Source: Anaerolineae bacterium (GTDB lineage: Bacteria; Chloroflexota; Anaerolineae; Aggregatilineales; J027). From it: a stretch of DNA of 64,000 nucleotides. Below the pieces are notes generated by a model. That model was not told the DNA's origin. It searched no databases and was given only the letters and a program-made list of their open reading frames with translations. The position numbers and the translations under genes are program-made. The DNA is taken from the NCBI GenBank assembly GCA_021463865.1, contig JAJTXY010000007.1:154204-218203 (forward strand), read 5' to 3'. This document shows, piece by piece, positions 1 to 7,945 of the stretch; the stretch's first letter is position 1, and every line of letters begins with the position of its first letter.

Positions 1-1158
1 GCAATTGAATTCAGCGGGTCGGCTTTCCCGGTGCTGCGCCCCCAACCACGTTTGGTGGATGATGCCCCATTGCTGAATTACCGCTTTCCGCCCTATCTGG
101 AAAAGCAGTCTAGCACAATGGCATGGTCAACCCTAGCGGTTTCATTGGGTCTGCTTGGTCTTGCTATGCTGCCCATGCTGATGGTTGTCAAGCGGCCCAT
201 TCGGAAAAAGTCAGCTTCTTACCCACAGGCGAAGGCATCACGTGTTTCCATTGCCCCAGACCGACAGGAGTCTGTTCCTATGATTACCGCCGACCATCTC
301 AGTAAACATTATGGCAAACACCGCATTTTGAACGATGTCTCGTTTTCCATTCAACCCGGCGAGGCAGTGGCTTTGTGGGGCACGAATGGCGCTGGCAAAA
401 CCACCACCCTGCGCTGCCTGTTGGGGACGGTGAATTTTCAAGGGCAGTTGACAGTCAACGGCTTAGATGTCAAACGTGAGGGCAAACGGGTGCGGGCCAG
501 CATTGGCTATGTCCCCCAAGAAACGGCCTTTTATGATATGACCGTCGGCCAGACCATGCAGTTTTATGCCAAATTGAAAAAAGTCGCCGTGACCGACATC
601 ACCCCGATTTTGGAACGGGTGGGTTTGGCGGCGCAGGTACAAAAACCCGTTCACAATCTGTCGGGTGGGATGAAACAGCGCTTGGCGCTGGCGGTGAGTC
701 TGTTGGGGAATCCCCCCCTGCTCCTGTTTGACGAACCCACTGCCAATCTCGATACCCAATCTCGACAGGAATTTTTGCAGCTTGTCCATACGTTAAATCA
801 CGACGGCAAGACTATCCTATTTTCGACTCACCGTCCCGATGAAGTGCTGTCGCTTGCCACTCGTGTTTTGGGGTTGCGCGATGGACAGGTGATTTTGGAC
901 GGTGCGCCCGATGCCCTGTTACAGGAAATCGGTCTTTCCCAATGGCTGCGCATGTGGATTCCCCCCCATCACTGGCAGGCCGCCATCGCCCTCCTCAGCA
1001 CCAGTGGTTTTCGCACCGCCCCCAATGGACATTCGCTGTTTGTGCAGGTCGGCAGTCAATCCAAGATTTCGGCGCTACGGCTTTTGGAAACCGCCCAAAT
1101 CCCGGTTGAGGATTTTGATGTCGTGGACAGCAGCTTTGTACCGGAGGTGCAATCGTGA
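1..1158 (+). CDS. nosF: NosD C-terminus fused in frame to NosF ABC ATPase (5'-partial)
   Basis: The frame is open from the window edge to the TGA at 1156-1158. The first ~25 codons carry the typical NosD ending (FPVLRPQPRLVDDAPLL), followed by one membrane helix around codons 40-60 and a basic stretch, and then a complete ABC ATPase: Walker A GTNGAGKTT, signature LSGGMKQR, Walker B LLLFDEP and the H-loop STHR. NosD is the periplasmic beta-helix protein of the N2O reductase copper-site maturation system. NosF is the cytoplasmic ATPase that pairs with NosY. No stop separates the two parts, so this may be one polypeptide with its helix crossing the membrane. An internal ATG at 280 with AGGAG nine bases upstream could also make free NosF. 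NosF identity is strong from the following NosY. Whether the fusion is real or the two genes are only read in the same frame is uncertain. Confidence 0.85.
   Translation, partial: AIEFSGSAFPVLRPQPRLVDDAPLLNYRFPPYLEKQSSTMAWSTLAVSLGLLGLAMLPMLMVVKRPIRKKSASYPQAKASRVSIAPDRQESVPMITADHLSKHYGKHRILNDVSFSIQPGEAVALWGTNGAGKTTTLRCLLGTVNFQGQLTVNGLDVKREGKRVRASIGYVPQETAFYDMTVGQTMQFYAKLKKVAVTDITPILERVGLAAQVQKPVHNLSGGMKQRLALAVSLLGNPPLLLFDEPTANLDTQSRQEFLQLVHTLNHDGKTILFSTHRPDEVLSLATRVLGLRDGQVILDGAPDALLQEIGLSQWLRMWIPPHHWQAAIALLSTSGFRTAPNGHSLFVQVGSQSKISALRLLETAQIPVEDFDVVDSSFVPEVQS
266..282 (+). promoter_or_regulatory. Internal RBS and ATG for free NosF
   Basis: AGGAG at 266-270 sits nine bases before ATG 280-282, exactly where the ABC domain (MITADHLSKHYG) begins. 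It lies inside the open NosD-NosF frame. A canonical ribosome site here suggests that NosF is translated on its own, either as well as or instead of a fusion. Confidence 0.6.
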
Positions 1159-1991
1159 TGAATTTCAACGCGGTCTGGTTGATTGCTCAGAAAGAACTGC
1201 GCGACGCCCTACGCAATCGCTGGTTCTTGCTGTATACCGTAATTTTTGGCGGGTTGGTATTGGCGCTTTCGATGCTCAGTCGGCCCGATGTCGAATTTAC
1301 CCAACTGGCGGAATATAACCGCACGGTGACAGGCTTGGTCAATCTGGTGTTGCTGTTTGTGCCGCTAATGGCGCTCACATTCGGAGCATCCAGTATTTCG
1401 GGCGAACGCGAGACGGGCGCACTAAAATACCTGTTGACCCAGCCGATTGACCGAGGCGAAGTGCTGCTTGGTAAGTTTTTGGGGTTGGCCTCGGCTCAAC
1501 TCAGCACCCTAATGCTCGGCTTTGGCGTGGCGGGGGTCATTCTTTCGACACGCGGCGGGGGCGATGGCCTCTCCGGTTATGTGGTGATGACGGGCATGGC
1601 ATGTTTGCTTAGTCTTGCCATGTTGAGTGTCGGTTTCCTTATCTCGGCACTCGCCCATAAAACCTCGACGGCCCTCGGCGCAGCGTTGTTTCTGTGGCTG
1701 CTGCTGGTGTTCGTCGGCGATCTGGGGCTGATTGGGGCGGCAATTGTCACTCAGATGCCCACCCAGACCACCCTGCTGCTGGCGATGGTCAACCCACTGC
1801 AACTGTTTAAGATGGCCTCGATTTTCAGCACCCTCAGTTCGTTGGAGGTCTTAGGGCCTGCCGGACTGTATGCCTCGGATACGTTCGGGGGGATGTTTAT
1901 GCCCTTGATGTTGGCGGGACTGGTGCTGTGGATTTTGCTGCCGCTTGGTCTGGCCCAATTTGCTTTTGCACGAAAAGGAGACGGCGGATGA
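1155..1991 (+). CDS. nosY: NosY-type ABC transporter permease
   Basis: This 278-residue membrane protein follows the NosF ATPase with a GTGA overlap (GTG at 1155, or ATG at 1158), preceded by GGAGG. It has a soluble N-terminal segment (AQKELRDALRNRWF), a first helix, the ABC-2 family motif SGERETGALKYLLTQP near residues 80-95, and about five further hydrophobic segments. NosY forms the membrane channel of the NosDFY complex, which matures the copper centres of N2O reductase (family knowledge). Length and order match NosY well. Other ABC-2 permeases share the fold, so the specific name rests on the NosD/NosF context. Confidence 0.85.
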   Translation: MMNFNAVWLIAQKELRDALRNRWFLLYTVIFGGLVLALSMLSRPDVEFTQLAEYNRTVTGLVNLVLLFVPLMALTFGASSISGERETGALKYLLTQPIDRGEVLLGKFLGLASAQLSTLMLGFGVAGVILSTRGGGDGLSGYVVMTGMACLLSLAMLSVGFLISALAHKTSTALGAALFLWLLLVFVGDLGLIGAAIVTQMPTQTTLLLAMVNPLQLFKMASIFSTLSSLEVLGPAGLYASDTFGGMFMPLMLAGLVLWILLPLGLAQFAFARKGDGG

Positions 1992-2368
1992 ACACGCGAT
2001 TTGTACTGCCTGCCATTCTCGTCATTGTAATCATCGGCCTTGTGGGGTTTGTGGTGGCTACCGTTGTTGGCTCGACCCAATCCAAAGAATCCCATGAATT
2101 TCGCATTGTGATTCCAGCCGGGACCGGTGATCGCATCGCCGCCGGGGAAGACCCCGACATTGTGCCGCTGGAAATCCACCTGACGATTGGCGAAAAAGAC
2201 ACCCTCGTGATCGAAAACCGCGACACGGTGGGCCATACGATTGGCGATTTCTGGGTGGGCACGGGCGAAACGGTGCGCCAGAAATTCCAGACACCGGGGG
2301 TTTATCTTGGTCTCTGCACTGTTCACCCGGCCCAACAGATTCAAATCATTGTTAGCGACAAAGGATGA
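1988..2368 (+). CDS. Membrane-anchored cupredoxin-like protein
   Basis: The start is ATG 1988, overlapping the nosY stop (ATGA), with AAAGGAG upstream; a longer upstream reading lies inside nosY. The 126-residue protein has one N-terminal membrane helix (about residues 5-28) and a small beta domain ending in a type-1-copper-like pattern: His83, Cys110, His113, then Gln116/Gln117 where the axial Met normally stands. Cupredoxins carry electrons or copper outside the membrane, so here it may serve N2O reductase as a donor or in copper delivery. Gln as axial ligand occurs in stellacyanin-type sites. Copper binding itself is inferred. Confidence 0.75.
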   Translation: MNTRFVLPAILVIVIIGLVGFVVATVVGSTQSKESHEFRIVIPAGTGDRIAAGEDPDIVPLEIHLTIGEKDTLVIENRDTVGHTIGDFWVGTGETVRQKFQTPGVYLGLCTVHPAQQIQIIVSDKG

Positions 2369-2371
2369 ACC

Positions 2372-3397
2372 ATGTTTCGTAATCGTAATTTTTCTGAACT
2401 GATGCCATTGGCTGGTGCAATCGGTGCGCTGACCCTCGGTCTGGTTTGTTTACTGGTGGGGTTTGCTTCCCTGTACCAATGGATAGACAAAAACGATAAT
2501 GAAAAATCCAGTGCCGAGGCATCAGCGGGACTGCCTCCCATGTCCGACTATGCGGCGGCGATTGCCACTCTTGATGCCGCTCCAGTTCGCACCGCGCAGC
2601 CGCGTGCGGTGAGCCAAGCCTCCGGTTCGACTTCGGGTGATCTAGGCTATGATCCAGCGGTGGTTACACAAGGGCAGGAATTGTTTATTGCCACCTGTTC
2701 GGCCTGTCATGGCCCGGACGCGCATGGGGTGGTCGGTTTGGGCAAAGACCTCATCAACAGCGAATTTGTCCACGAGCAGACCGATGCCGACTTGATGAAT
2801 TTTATCAAGATGGGCCGTCCGATTTGGGATGCCGCCAATACGACGGGGATTGATATGCCCCCCAAAGGCGGCAATCCAGCCCTGACCGATGAACAGTTAA
2901 CGCTCATTATCACCTTTATTCGCGCATCGTCGGGCGTTCCGGCCACAGCATCGGGTGGCGATGTGGTTGTTGCACCCACCGAAAGCACCCCGGAAACGGT
3001 GGCGGTTGTGCCGACCACTGAATCGCCCGCAAGCGTACCTGTTGTCGCTCCTACCACTGCTCCGACTGTTGCCCCCGCCGAAGATGCCAATGTCAGTACC
3101 TCATTGGTCACCGAAGGCCAAGAATTATTTGTGGCGACCTGTTCAGCTTGTCACGGTGCAGATGCACATGGCATTGTCGGATTGGGCAAAGATTTGGTCG
3201 TCAGTGAATTTGTGCATGAATTGACCGATGCCGATTTGCTCACCTTTGTCAAAACAGGTCGTCCGATCTGGGATGCGGCCAATACGACGGGGATTGATAT
3301 GCCCCCCAAAGGCGGGAACCCGGCGCTCACCGATGAACAAATTATGAGCATCATTGCCTATATTCGCTCGCTGCAAAATCCGGAGGGTGGATCATGA
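2372..3397 (+). CDS. Membrane-anchored tandem di-heme cytochrome c
   Basis: A 341-residue protein with an N-terminal membrane helix (residues ~12-37) and two class-I cytochrome c domains. Heme-binding CSACH motifs lie at residues 109-113 and 257-261, each followed by a DMPPKGG motif supplying the probable Met ligand. A Pro/Thr/Ala/Val-rich linker (about residues 190-240) joins the domains. The two are close copies: 38 bases are identical at 2834-2871 and 3278-3315. It lies three bases after the cupredoxin gene and overlaps the Sco gene, so it is probably an electron donor to N2O reductase at the outer membrane face. Confidence 0.88.
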   Translation: MFRNRNFSELMPLAGAIGALTLGLVCLLVGFASLYQWIDKNDNEKSSAEASAGLPPMSDYAAAIATLDAAPVRTAQPRAVSQASGSTSGDLGYDPAVVTQGQELFIATCSACHGPDAHGVVGLGKDLINSEFVHEQTDADLMNFIKMGRPIWDAANTTGIDMPPKGGNPALTDEQLTLIITFIRASSGVPATASGGDVVVAPTESTPETVAVVPTTESPASVPVVAPTTAPTVAPAEDANVSTSLVTEGQELFVATCSACHGADAHGIVGLGKDLVVSEFVHELTDADLLTFVKTGRPIWDAANTTGIDMPPKGGNPALTDEQIMSIIAYIRSLQNPEGGS

Positions 3398-4017
3398 AAC
3401 GCTGGGGATTAATGCTTGTTATATTGTTGCTCGTGCCTATCCTCGCGGCCTGTGGTCAAACCACCGAAGCCGAAGACCGATTGGAACAATCCACGCCATC
3501 GCTGCAAGAACAAATCCGAGGAGCGGTCATTGTGCCCCCCCGCCAGATCGAGGATTTTACACTGCCCTCGACAGACGGTGAATTTCGCTTCAGCGATTTA
3601 CGCGGCAAATTGGTGCTGATCTATTTCGGCTATATGACCTGCCCAGATGTATGCCCCACCAGCGGCGCTCATCTCAAACGGGTCTATGAGGAAATCAATC
3701 GCCCCGACGACCTTGCGGTGGTGTTTGTCACAGTTGACCCCGAACGCGACACGCTTGACCGTCTGCGGCCTTACATCAAACTGTTTAATGAAGATTTTGT
3801 GGCCCTACGCGGCGAAGGGGATGCCCTCCAAGAGGTGCTAAATCAATTTGGTGTGGTAGCCATTCGACGGCAGGTCGGTGAATCGGCTTTAAGTTATCTA
3901 ATGGATCACACCGCCAGTATCTTTTTGGTCAATCAAGAGGGTTTGCTCATCTCCCAGTTTATTTTTGGGCTGGGGTCGGACGACATTTTGCATGATGTCG
4001 AGCTACTATTAGAGTAA
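3394..4017 (+). CDS. Sco1/SenC-family copper chaperone lipoprotein
   Basis: The 207-residue protein starts with a lipoprotein signal ending in the lipobox LAAC, so it is anchored outside the membrane. The thioredoxin-like Sco domain carries the copper ligands Cys83 and Cys87 in CPDVCP and His172 in MDHTASIF. Sco proteins deliver copper to the CuA centre of cytochrome oxidase. N2O reductase also has a CuA centre, and here the gene overlaps the cytochrome gene by four bases in the nos operon, so delivery to NosZ is a reasonable inference. No NosL gene is seen in the visible part, and Sco may take that role. Confidence 0.9.
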   Translation: MKRWGLMLVILLLVPILAACGQTTEAEDRLEQSTPSLQEQIRGAVIVPPRQIEDFTLPSTDGEFRFSDLRGKLVLIYFGYMTCPDVCPTSGAHLKRVYEEINRPDDLAVVFVTVDPERDTLDRLRPYIKLFNEDFVALRGEGDALQEVLNQFGVVAIRRQVGESALSYLMDHTASIFLVNQEGLLISQFIFGLGSDDILHDVELLLE

Positions 4018-4097
4018 CGCTTGGCTTTAAAGCGGTTTTCAAGCCTGTTATGACACGGGGCTAATGACGTTTAACAAATTAATCAGGTCATCATGCT

Positions 4098-4193
4098 CCC
4101 CACCCCCAACCCCTCCCCAAAGCGTTAGGGAGGGGAGAAAATGCCGTATTAAAGCCCTTCCCTATTGCGATGGGGAAGGGTTTGGGATGGGGA
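4098..4193. repeat. Dispersed imperfect palindrome, copy 1
   Basis: A C-rich arm (CCCCACCCCCAACCCCTCC) faces a G-rich arm ending GGGTTTGGGATGGGG, with a further GGGAGGGG/CCCTTCCC hairpin inside. The whole forms a long fold-back of about 96 bases after the Sco gene. Related sequences stand at 9403, 17544 and 34254, always between genes. Confidence 0.7.
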
Positions 4194-4292
4194 CGATTTA
4201 GCCCTTTTTAAAAGTTAAAGAGCATAAGCCACCGTGCTGAATCTAGCTGGAAATACAGGTCAGAATCGCTTTAGTTTTCGGGAGGCTATTGT

Positions 4293-4970
4293 ATGAGTGT
4301 ATCCATAGCCGATTTGGAGACGATTAAAGCATTAAGCCATCTGCCGCAGACCAGTCTGGAAAAACTCGCTGGCCTCATGATTCCGCAGACCTATGCTCCC
4401 GGTGAGCTTATCTTTATTGAGGATGAGCCAACCGAGGGAATGTGGTTCATTTTTGAGGGTCAAGTCAAGGTGATGAAACAGTCATCGTTGGGACGAGTAC
4501 AGGCCCTATGTCTGGTGGACAAAAAACGCTGTTTTGGGTCATGCCCGTTGTTTACCCGACCCATGAACCCCGCCAGCGCACAGGCCCATACCGATGTGAC
4601 CCTGTTTATCTTACCGGCTAGCGCTGTCGCCCAATTGGTTAACCGCGATCCAGCCTTGACGAGGGTACTCCTTGAAATCTATGGCGAGTACATTACGCTG
4701 TTGTCTTGTTTGAGTGAAAAACTGGGGGTATGGCGGGTGGCGGGTCGCCTGAATGATGCGTTGCTCAACTATGCCGTGCCACATGACCCCTATCCGATGG
4801 TGCGCTTGACGCATGAGCAATTGGCAGAATTGGTCGGGACGGTGCGCGAGGTGGTTTCCCGCCATCTGTTGCAGCTAGAACAACAAGGGCTAATCCTAAT
4901 TGAGAAAGGACTCATCCATCTGGTTCACCCGGAGCGTTTAGATACCATGCTCCCCTGTGCAAAAGAATAG
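4293..4970 (+). CDS. Crp/Fnr-family regulator with a cysteine cluster
   Basis: A 225-residue protein with an N-terminal cyclic-nucleotide-binding-type barrel and a C-terminal winged helix (LTHEQLAELVGTVREVVSRH is the recognition region). The start ATG 4293 has GGGAGG upstream. In the barrel, the stretch that in true cAMP receptors reads FGE..L reads FGSCPLF, and three cysteines (73, 80, 84) lie close together, so cAMP binding is unlikely. A redox, NO or heme signal would suit a gene next to nos genes, but this is inference. A second Crp/Fnr gene follows about 45 bases downstream in the same direction. Confidence 0.85.
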   Translation: MSVSIADLETIKALSHLPQTSLEKLAGLMIPQTYAPGELIFIEDEPTEGMWFIFEGQVKVMKQSSLGRVQALCLVDKKRCFGSCPLFTRPMNPASAQAHTDVTLFILPASAVAQLVNRDPALTRVLLEIYGEYITLLSCLSEKLGVWRVAGRLNDALLNYAVPHDPYPMVRLTHEQLAELVGTVREVVSRHLLQLEQQGLILIEKGLIHLVHPERLDTMLPCAKE

Positions 4971-5015
4971 GGTGACTCCGATCATCGAGCCAATTTGGAG
5001 AGGCGGTGCAGACTT

Positions 5016-5702
5016 ATGCAGGTCTCAATAGACAATATACGCCACATTGAACGCTTTGACCAGCTTTCTGCGCCGACCCTTGCCGCGCTTGCTGCGATTG
5101 CGCAACCAATGGCTTTTGATCGCCATCAGGTGTTTTATCAGCAAGGCGAAACACCCCCCGGCGTCTACTGCCTGCAATCCGGCCAAGTCAAGCTCTATCG
5201 GCAGGCAGGCACCAAGATTCAAATATTGGTCATCGTCCAAGCGGGCGGCGCGTTTGGGGTCGAGGTTTTGAATGCCAGAGCGGTTGCGGCCTGCAATGCG
5301 GAGGCGACGGCCAAAGGGGTTGCCTTCTATTTACCCGGCGACAAGCTGTGTCATCTGTTGAGGGTAAATGCGGAATTGGCCCTCGCGTTTTTGGGCTTGC
5401 TTTCCGACCAATTTTTGACCATGAGCAATCTGGTACATGATCTGGTTTTTCACGATGTCAGCGCCCGTTTAGCTTTGTTTCTTCTGCGACAGGACAGGTA
5501 TCCAAGTTTGGAAGGCCACTGTATTTCGCGCAATTTTTCGCAGCAAGAATTGGCGGCGGTGGTTGGCACAGGGCGTGAAGTGGTCTGTCGGACGCTGAAA
5601 CGTTTTGAAACCGAAGCCATTCTGCGGGTGATCCCCCGTAAAATCCTCATCCTCGATTTAGCCCGATTGACGGCACTCGCCAATCAGGACGGCGGTAATT
5701 AA
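5016..5702 (+). CDS. Crp/Fnr-family transcriptional regulator
   Basis: ATG 5016 is preferred over the upstream TTG 4995 because GGAGAGG lies just after that TTG and 12 bases before the ATG. The 228-residue protein has the cNMP-type barrel and a C-terminal HTH (FSQQELAAVVGTGREVVCRTL). It lacks the triple-cysteine cluster of its neighbour. Tandem Crp/Fnr genes beside denitrification genes commonly act as oxygen or NO switches (family knowledge). The target here is not visible. It may share a transcript with the preceding regulator. Confidence 0.82.
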   Translation: MQVSIDNIRHIERFDQLSAPTLAALAAIAQPMAFDRHQVFYQQGETPPGVYCLQSGQVKLYRQAGTKIQILVIVQAGGAFGVEVLNARAVAACNAEATAKGVAFYLPGDKLCHLLRVNAELALAFLGLLSDQFLTMSNLVHDLVFHDVSARLALFLLRQDRYPSLEGHCISRNFSQQELAAVVGTGREVVCRTLKRFETEAILRVIPRKILILDLARLTALANQDGGN

Positions 5703-5799
5703 GGACTGTTTGGGATAAATTCCATTTTCCCCAATAACCAGTACGCGGTAGAATTGAATGGAATGGTTTCTCAAAGATTGGGAGATATTTGAGGGCTGT

Positions 5800-5825
5800 C
5801 TCAATTTTTTGCATCGAAAATTGAG
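5800..5825 (+). promoter_or_regulatory. Inverted repeat upstream of the GH42 operon
   Basis: CTCAATTTT and AAAATTGAG form perfect nine-base arms around an eight-base centre. Related CTCAA/TTGAG elements lie at about 5769-5773, 5868-5872 and 5885-5889. The array sits in the roughly 200-base region before the beta-galactosidase start and could be an operator or an RNA hairpin. Confidence 0.4.
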
Positions 5826-5898
5826 CAACACAGACTTTGTAACCTTGCTGGATCACACCAGCGGGTTTCTCAATTCACTCATTTTTGAGAGGGACATC

Positions 5899-7929
5899 AT
5901 GTCTTCGACTGCTTCTTATCTTCCCGTTTCCAACAAAGCACCTTTTCTATGGCACGGCGGCGATTACAACCCCGAACAATGGCCGCGTGAGGTCTGGCAA
6001 GAAGATTTCCGCCTGATGCAGCAAGCGGGAATTACCGTTGCGACGGTGGGTGTTTTTAGCTGGGTCTCGCTCCAACCCGCCGAGCATATTTTCACCTTTG
6101 AGTGGCTGGATGAAATCTTGGATGGCCTGCACGCGCACGGTATCAAGGCTATTTTAGCGACCCCCAGCGCCGCCCAACCTCAATGGATGTCGCAAGCCTA
6201 TCCCCAAATGCTGCGCTCGGATGAACGCGGCCAACGCAATCCACATGGCGGACGGGTCAATTATTGCCCCAACTCGGCGGAGTATCGGTATTTTAGTGGG
6301 AATATGGCGCGTGCCCTTGCCGAACGCTACCAAAACCACCCGGCCCTGATTTTGTGGCACATCAGCAATGAATATGCAGGTCAGTGCCTGTGTGAAACGT
6401 GTGCCAGCAAATTTCGGGTGTGGCTACAGGCCAAATATGGCAGCTTGGATGAACTGAATCGGCGCTGGTGGACGCCATTTTGGAGCCATACTTATACCGA
6501 TTGGTCACAAATTATGCCGCCGCTAAAAGGGGGCGAAACACTCACGCACGGCCTAAATGTGGACTACTTCCGCTTCATGACGGAAAGCTCATTGGGATGT
6601 TATCGCAACGAACGTGATATGATCCGCGCTATTACCCCCGATATTCCCATCACCACGAATTTGATGGGGGCGTATAAGCCACTGGACTATCGGCGCTTTG
6701 CCAAAGAAATGGATGTGATTGCGTGGGATTGTTACCCCAGCGCGACCCACGCGGCGGGTGAAATCGCGCTGATGCACGACACCATGCGCGGTCTCAAAGA
6801 CGGACAGCCGTTTTTGCTGATGGAACAGACCCCTAGCAGCCAAAATTGGGCGTGGGTCAATGCGCTCAAGCGGCCCGGTGTGCTGCGCTTGTGGAGCTAT
6901 TTGGCAGTGGCACATGGCGCGGATTCTGTGTTGTATTTCCAATGGCGGCGCGGACGAGGGGGCTGTGAGAAACTGCATGGCGCGGTGATTGAACATGCAG
7001 GCCGTTCCGATACCCGCGTTTTCCGTGAGGTCAGCCAATTGGGAGCGGAATTACAGAAACTGGGGGATGCCATTATCGGCGCACGGGTAGAGGCGAAGGT
7101 CGGCGTGGTGTTTGACTGGGACAACTGGCACGCACTGGATGATGCGATTGGGCCAGTGCGCGACAAACGCTATTATCAGACCATCACCCAACATTACCTG
7201 CCCTTTTATCGCCACAACATCGCGGTGGATATTGTGTTTGCCGATTCCGACCTCAGCCGTTATGACATTATCGTCGCGCCGATGCTGTACATGGTCAAAG
7301 CCGAATTTGCCAAGAATATCGAGGCGTTTGTGGCGAATGGCGGCACATTGGTGGCGACCTGTTTCAGCGGGATTGTGGACGAAACCGACCTTGCCTTTGA
7401 AAATGGCTATCCCGGCCCGCTGGCTTCGATTTTGGGCATTTGGGTTGAAGAGTTTGACGCCTTGTTTGAGGGGCAGACCAATCGGATAGTGATGCGGGAC
7501 GGCAGTGGTGAATACTCCTGTGGGCATCTGGCCGATATTCTCCATTTGGAAGCGCAGACCGCCGAAGCACTGGCGATGTATGGTGAGGATTTTTATGCCG
7601 GGATGCCCGTCGTCACCAAGAACCGCTATGGCGAGGGGCAAGCCTATTATATTGGGACACAACCAGAAGCGGCCTTCCTCGACACTTTCTATGGAAGGCT
7701 TCTCACTGAACACGGCCTTAAATCACCCTTCCCGCCCGTAGATGGGGTGGAATTCAGCCTGCGCCACAAGGATGACAGGTCACTCGTTTTTGTTTTAAAT
7801 CATAATGCCCAAGCCGCGACGGTTGATTTGGGCCCTCGGACTTTCCGTGATTTACTCACCGATGCGACTCTGACTGGCCCGGTTCAACTTGAGGCGTATG
7901 GGGTCTATATTCTCGTCGAGCAGGGTTAA
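5899..7929 (+). CDS. GH42 beta-galactosidase
   Basis: The start is ATG 5899, after GAGAGGG. An in-frame ATG at 5758 would add 47 residues with no family counterpart and span the repeat region. The 676-residue length is normal for GH42. The protein opens with FLWHGGDYNPEQWP, a family hallmark. The acid/base is Glu158 (HISNEYAG) and the nucleophile Glu309 (LLMEQTPS). The zinc-binding cysteines CLCETC follow Glu158. There is no signal peptide, so it acts in the cytoplasm, removing terminal beta-galactose from imported oligosaccharides. It starts an operon with the fucosidase (16 bases apart). Beside GH29 and GH31 enzymes, galactosylated xyloglucan side chains are the likely substrate. Confidence 0.93.
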   Translation: MSSTASYLPVSNKAPFLWHGGDYNPEQWPREVWQEDFRLMQQAGITVATVGVFSWVSLQPAEHIFTFEWLDEILDGLHAHGIKAILATPSAAQPQWMSQAYPQMLRSDERGQRNPHGGRVNYCPNSAEYRYFSGNMARALAERYQNHPALILWHISNEYAGQCLCETCASKFRVWLQAKYGSLDELNRRWWTPFWSHTYTDWSQIMPPLKGGETLTHGLNVDYFRFMTESSLGCYRNERDMIRAITPDIPITTNLMGAYKPLDYRRFAKEMDVIAWDCYPSATHAAGEIALMHDTMRGLKDGQPFLLMEQTPSSQNWAWVNALKRPGVLRLWSYLAVAHGADSVLYFQWRRGRGGCEKLHGAVIEHAGRSDTRVFREVSQLGAELQKLGDAIIGARVEAKVGVVFDWDNWHALDDAIGPVRDKRYYQTITQHYLPFYRHNIAVDIVFADSDLSRYDIIVAPMLYMVKAEFAKNIEAFVANGGTLVATCFSGIVDETDLAFENGYPGPLASILGIWVEEFDALFEGQTNRIVMRDGSGEYSCGHLADILHLEAQTAEALAMYGEDFYAGMPVVTKNRYGEGQAYYIGTQPEAAFLDTFYGRLLTEHGLKSPFPPVDGVEFSLRHKDDRSLVFVLNHNAQAATVDLGPRTFRDLLTDATLTGPVQLEAYGVYILVEQG

Positions 7930-7945
7930 AGGAAACTTATCCATC

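Noticed and set aside
1751..2344. 197-codon minus-strand frame across nosY and the cupredoxin gene
   Set aside because: It spans two real genes and their junction and shows no family similarity.
5758..5898. N-terminal extension of the GH42 gene
   Set aside because: It crosses an inverted-repeat leader, has no ribosome site at its ATG, and GH42 proteins start at the later ATG.
6589..7713. Long minus-strand reading frames under the GH42 gene
   Set aside because: They lie opposite a well-supported enzyme gene, lack recognisable domains and arise from its codon bias.
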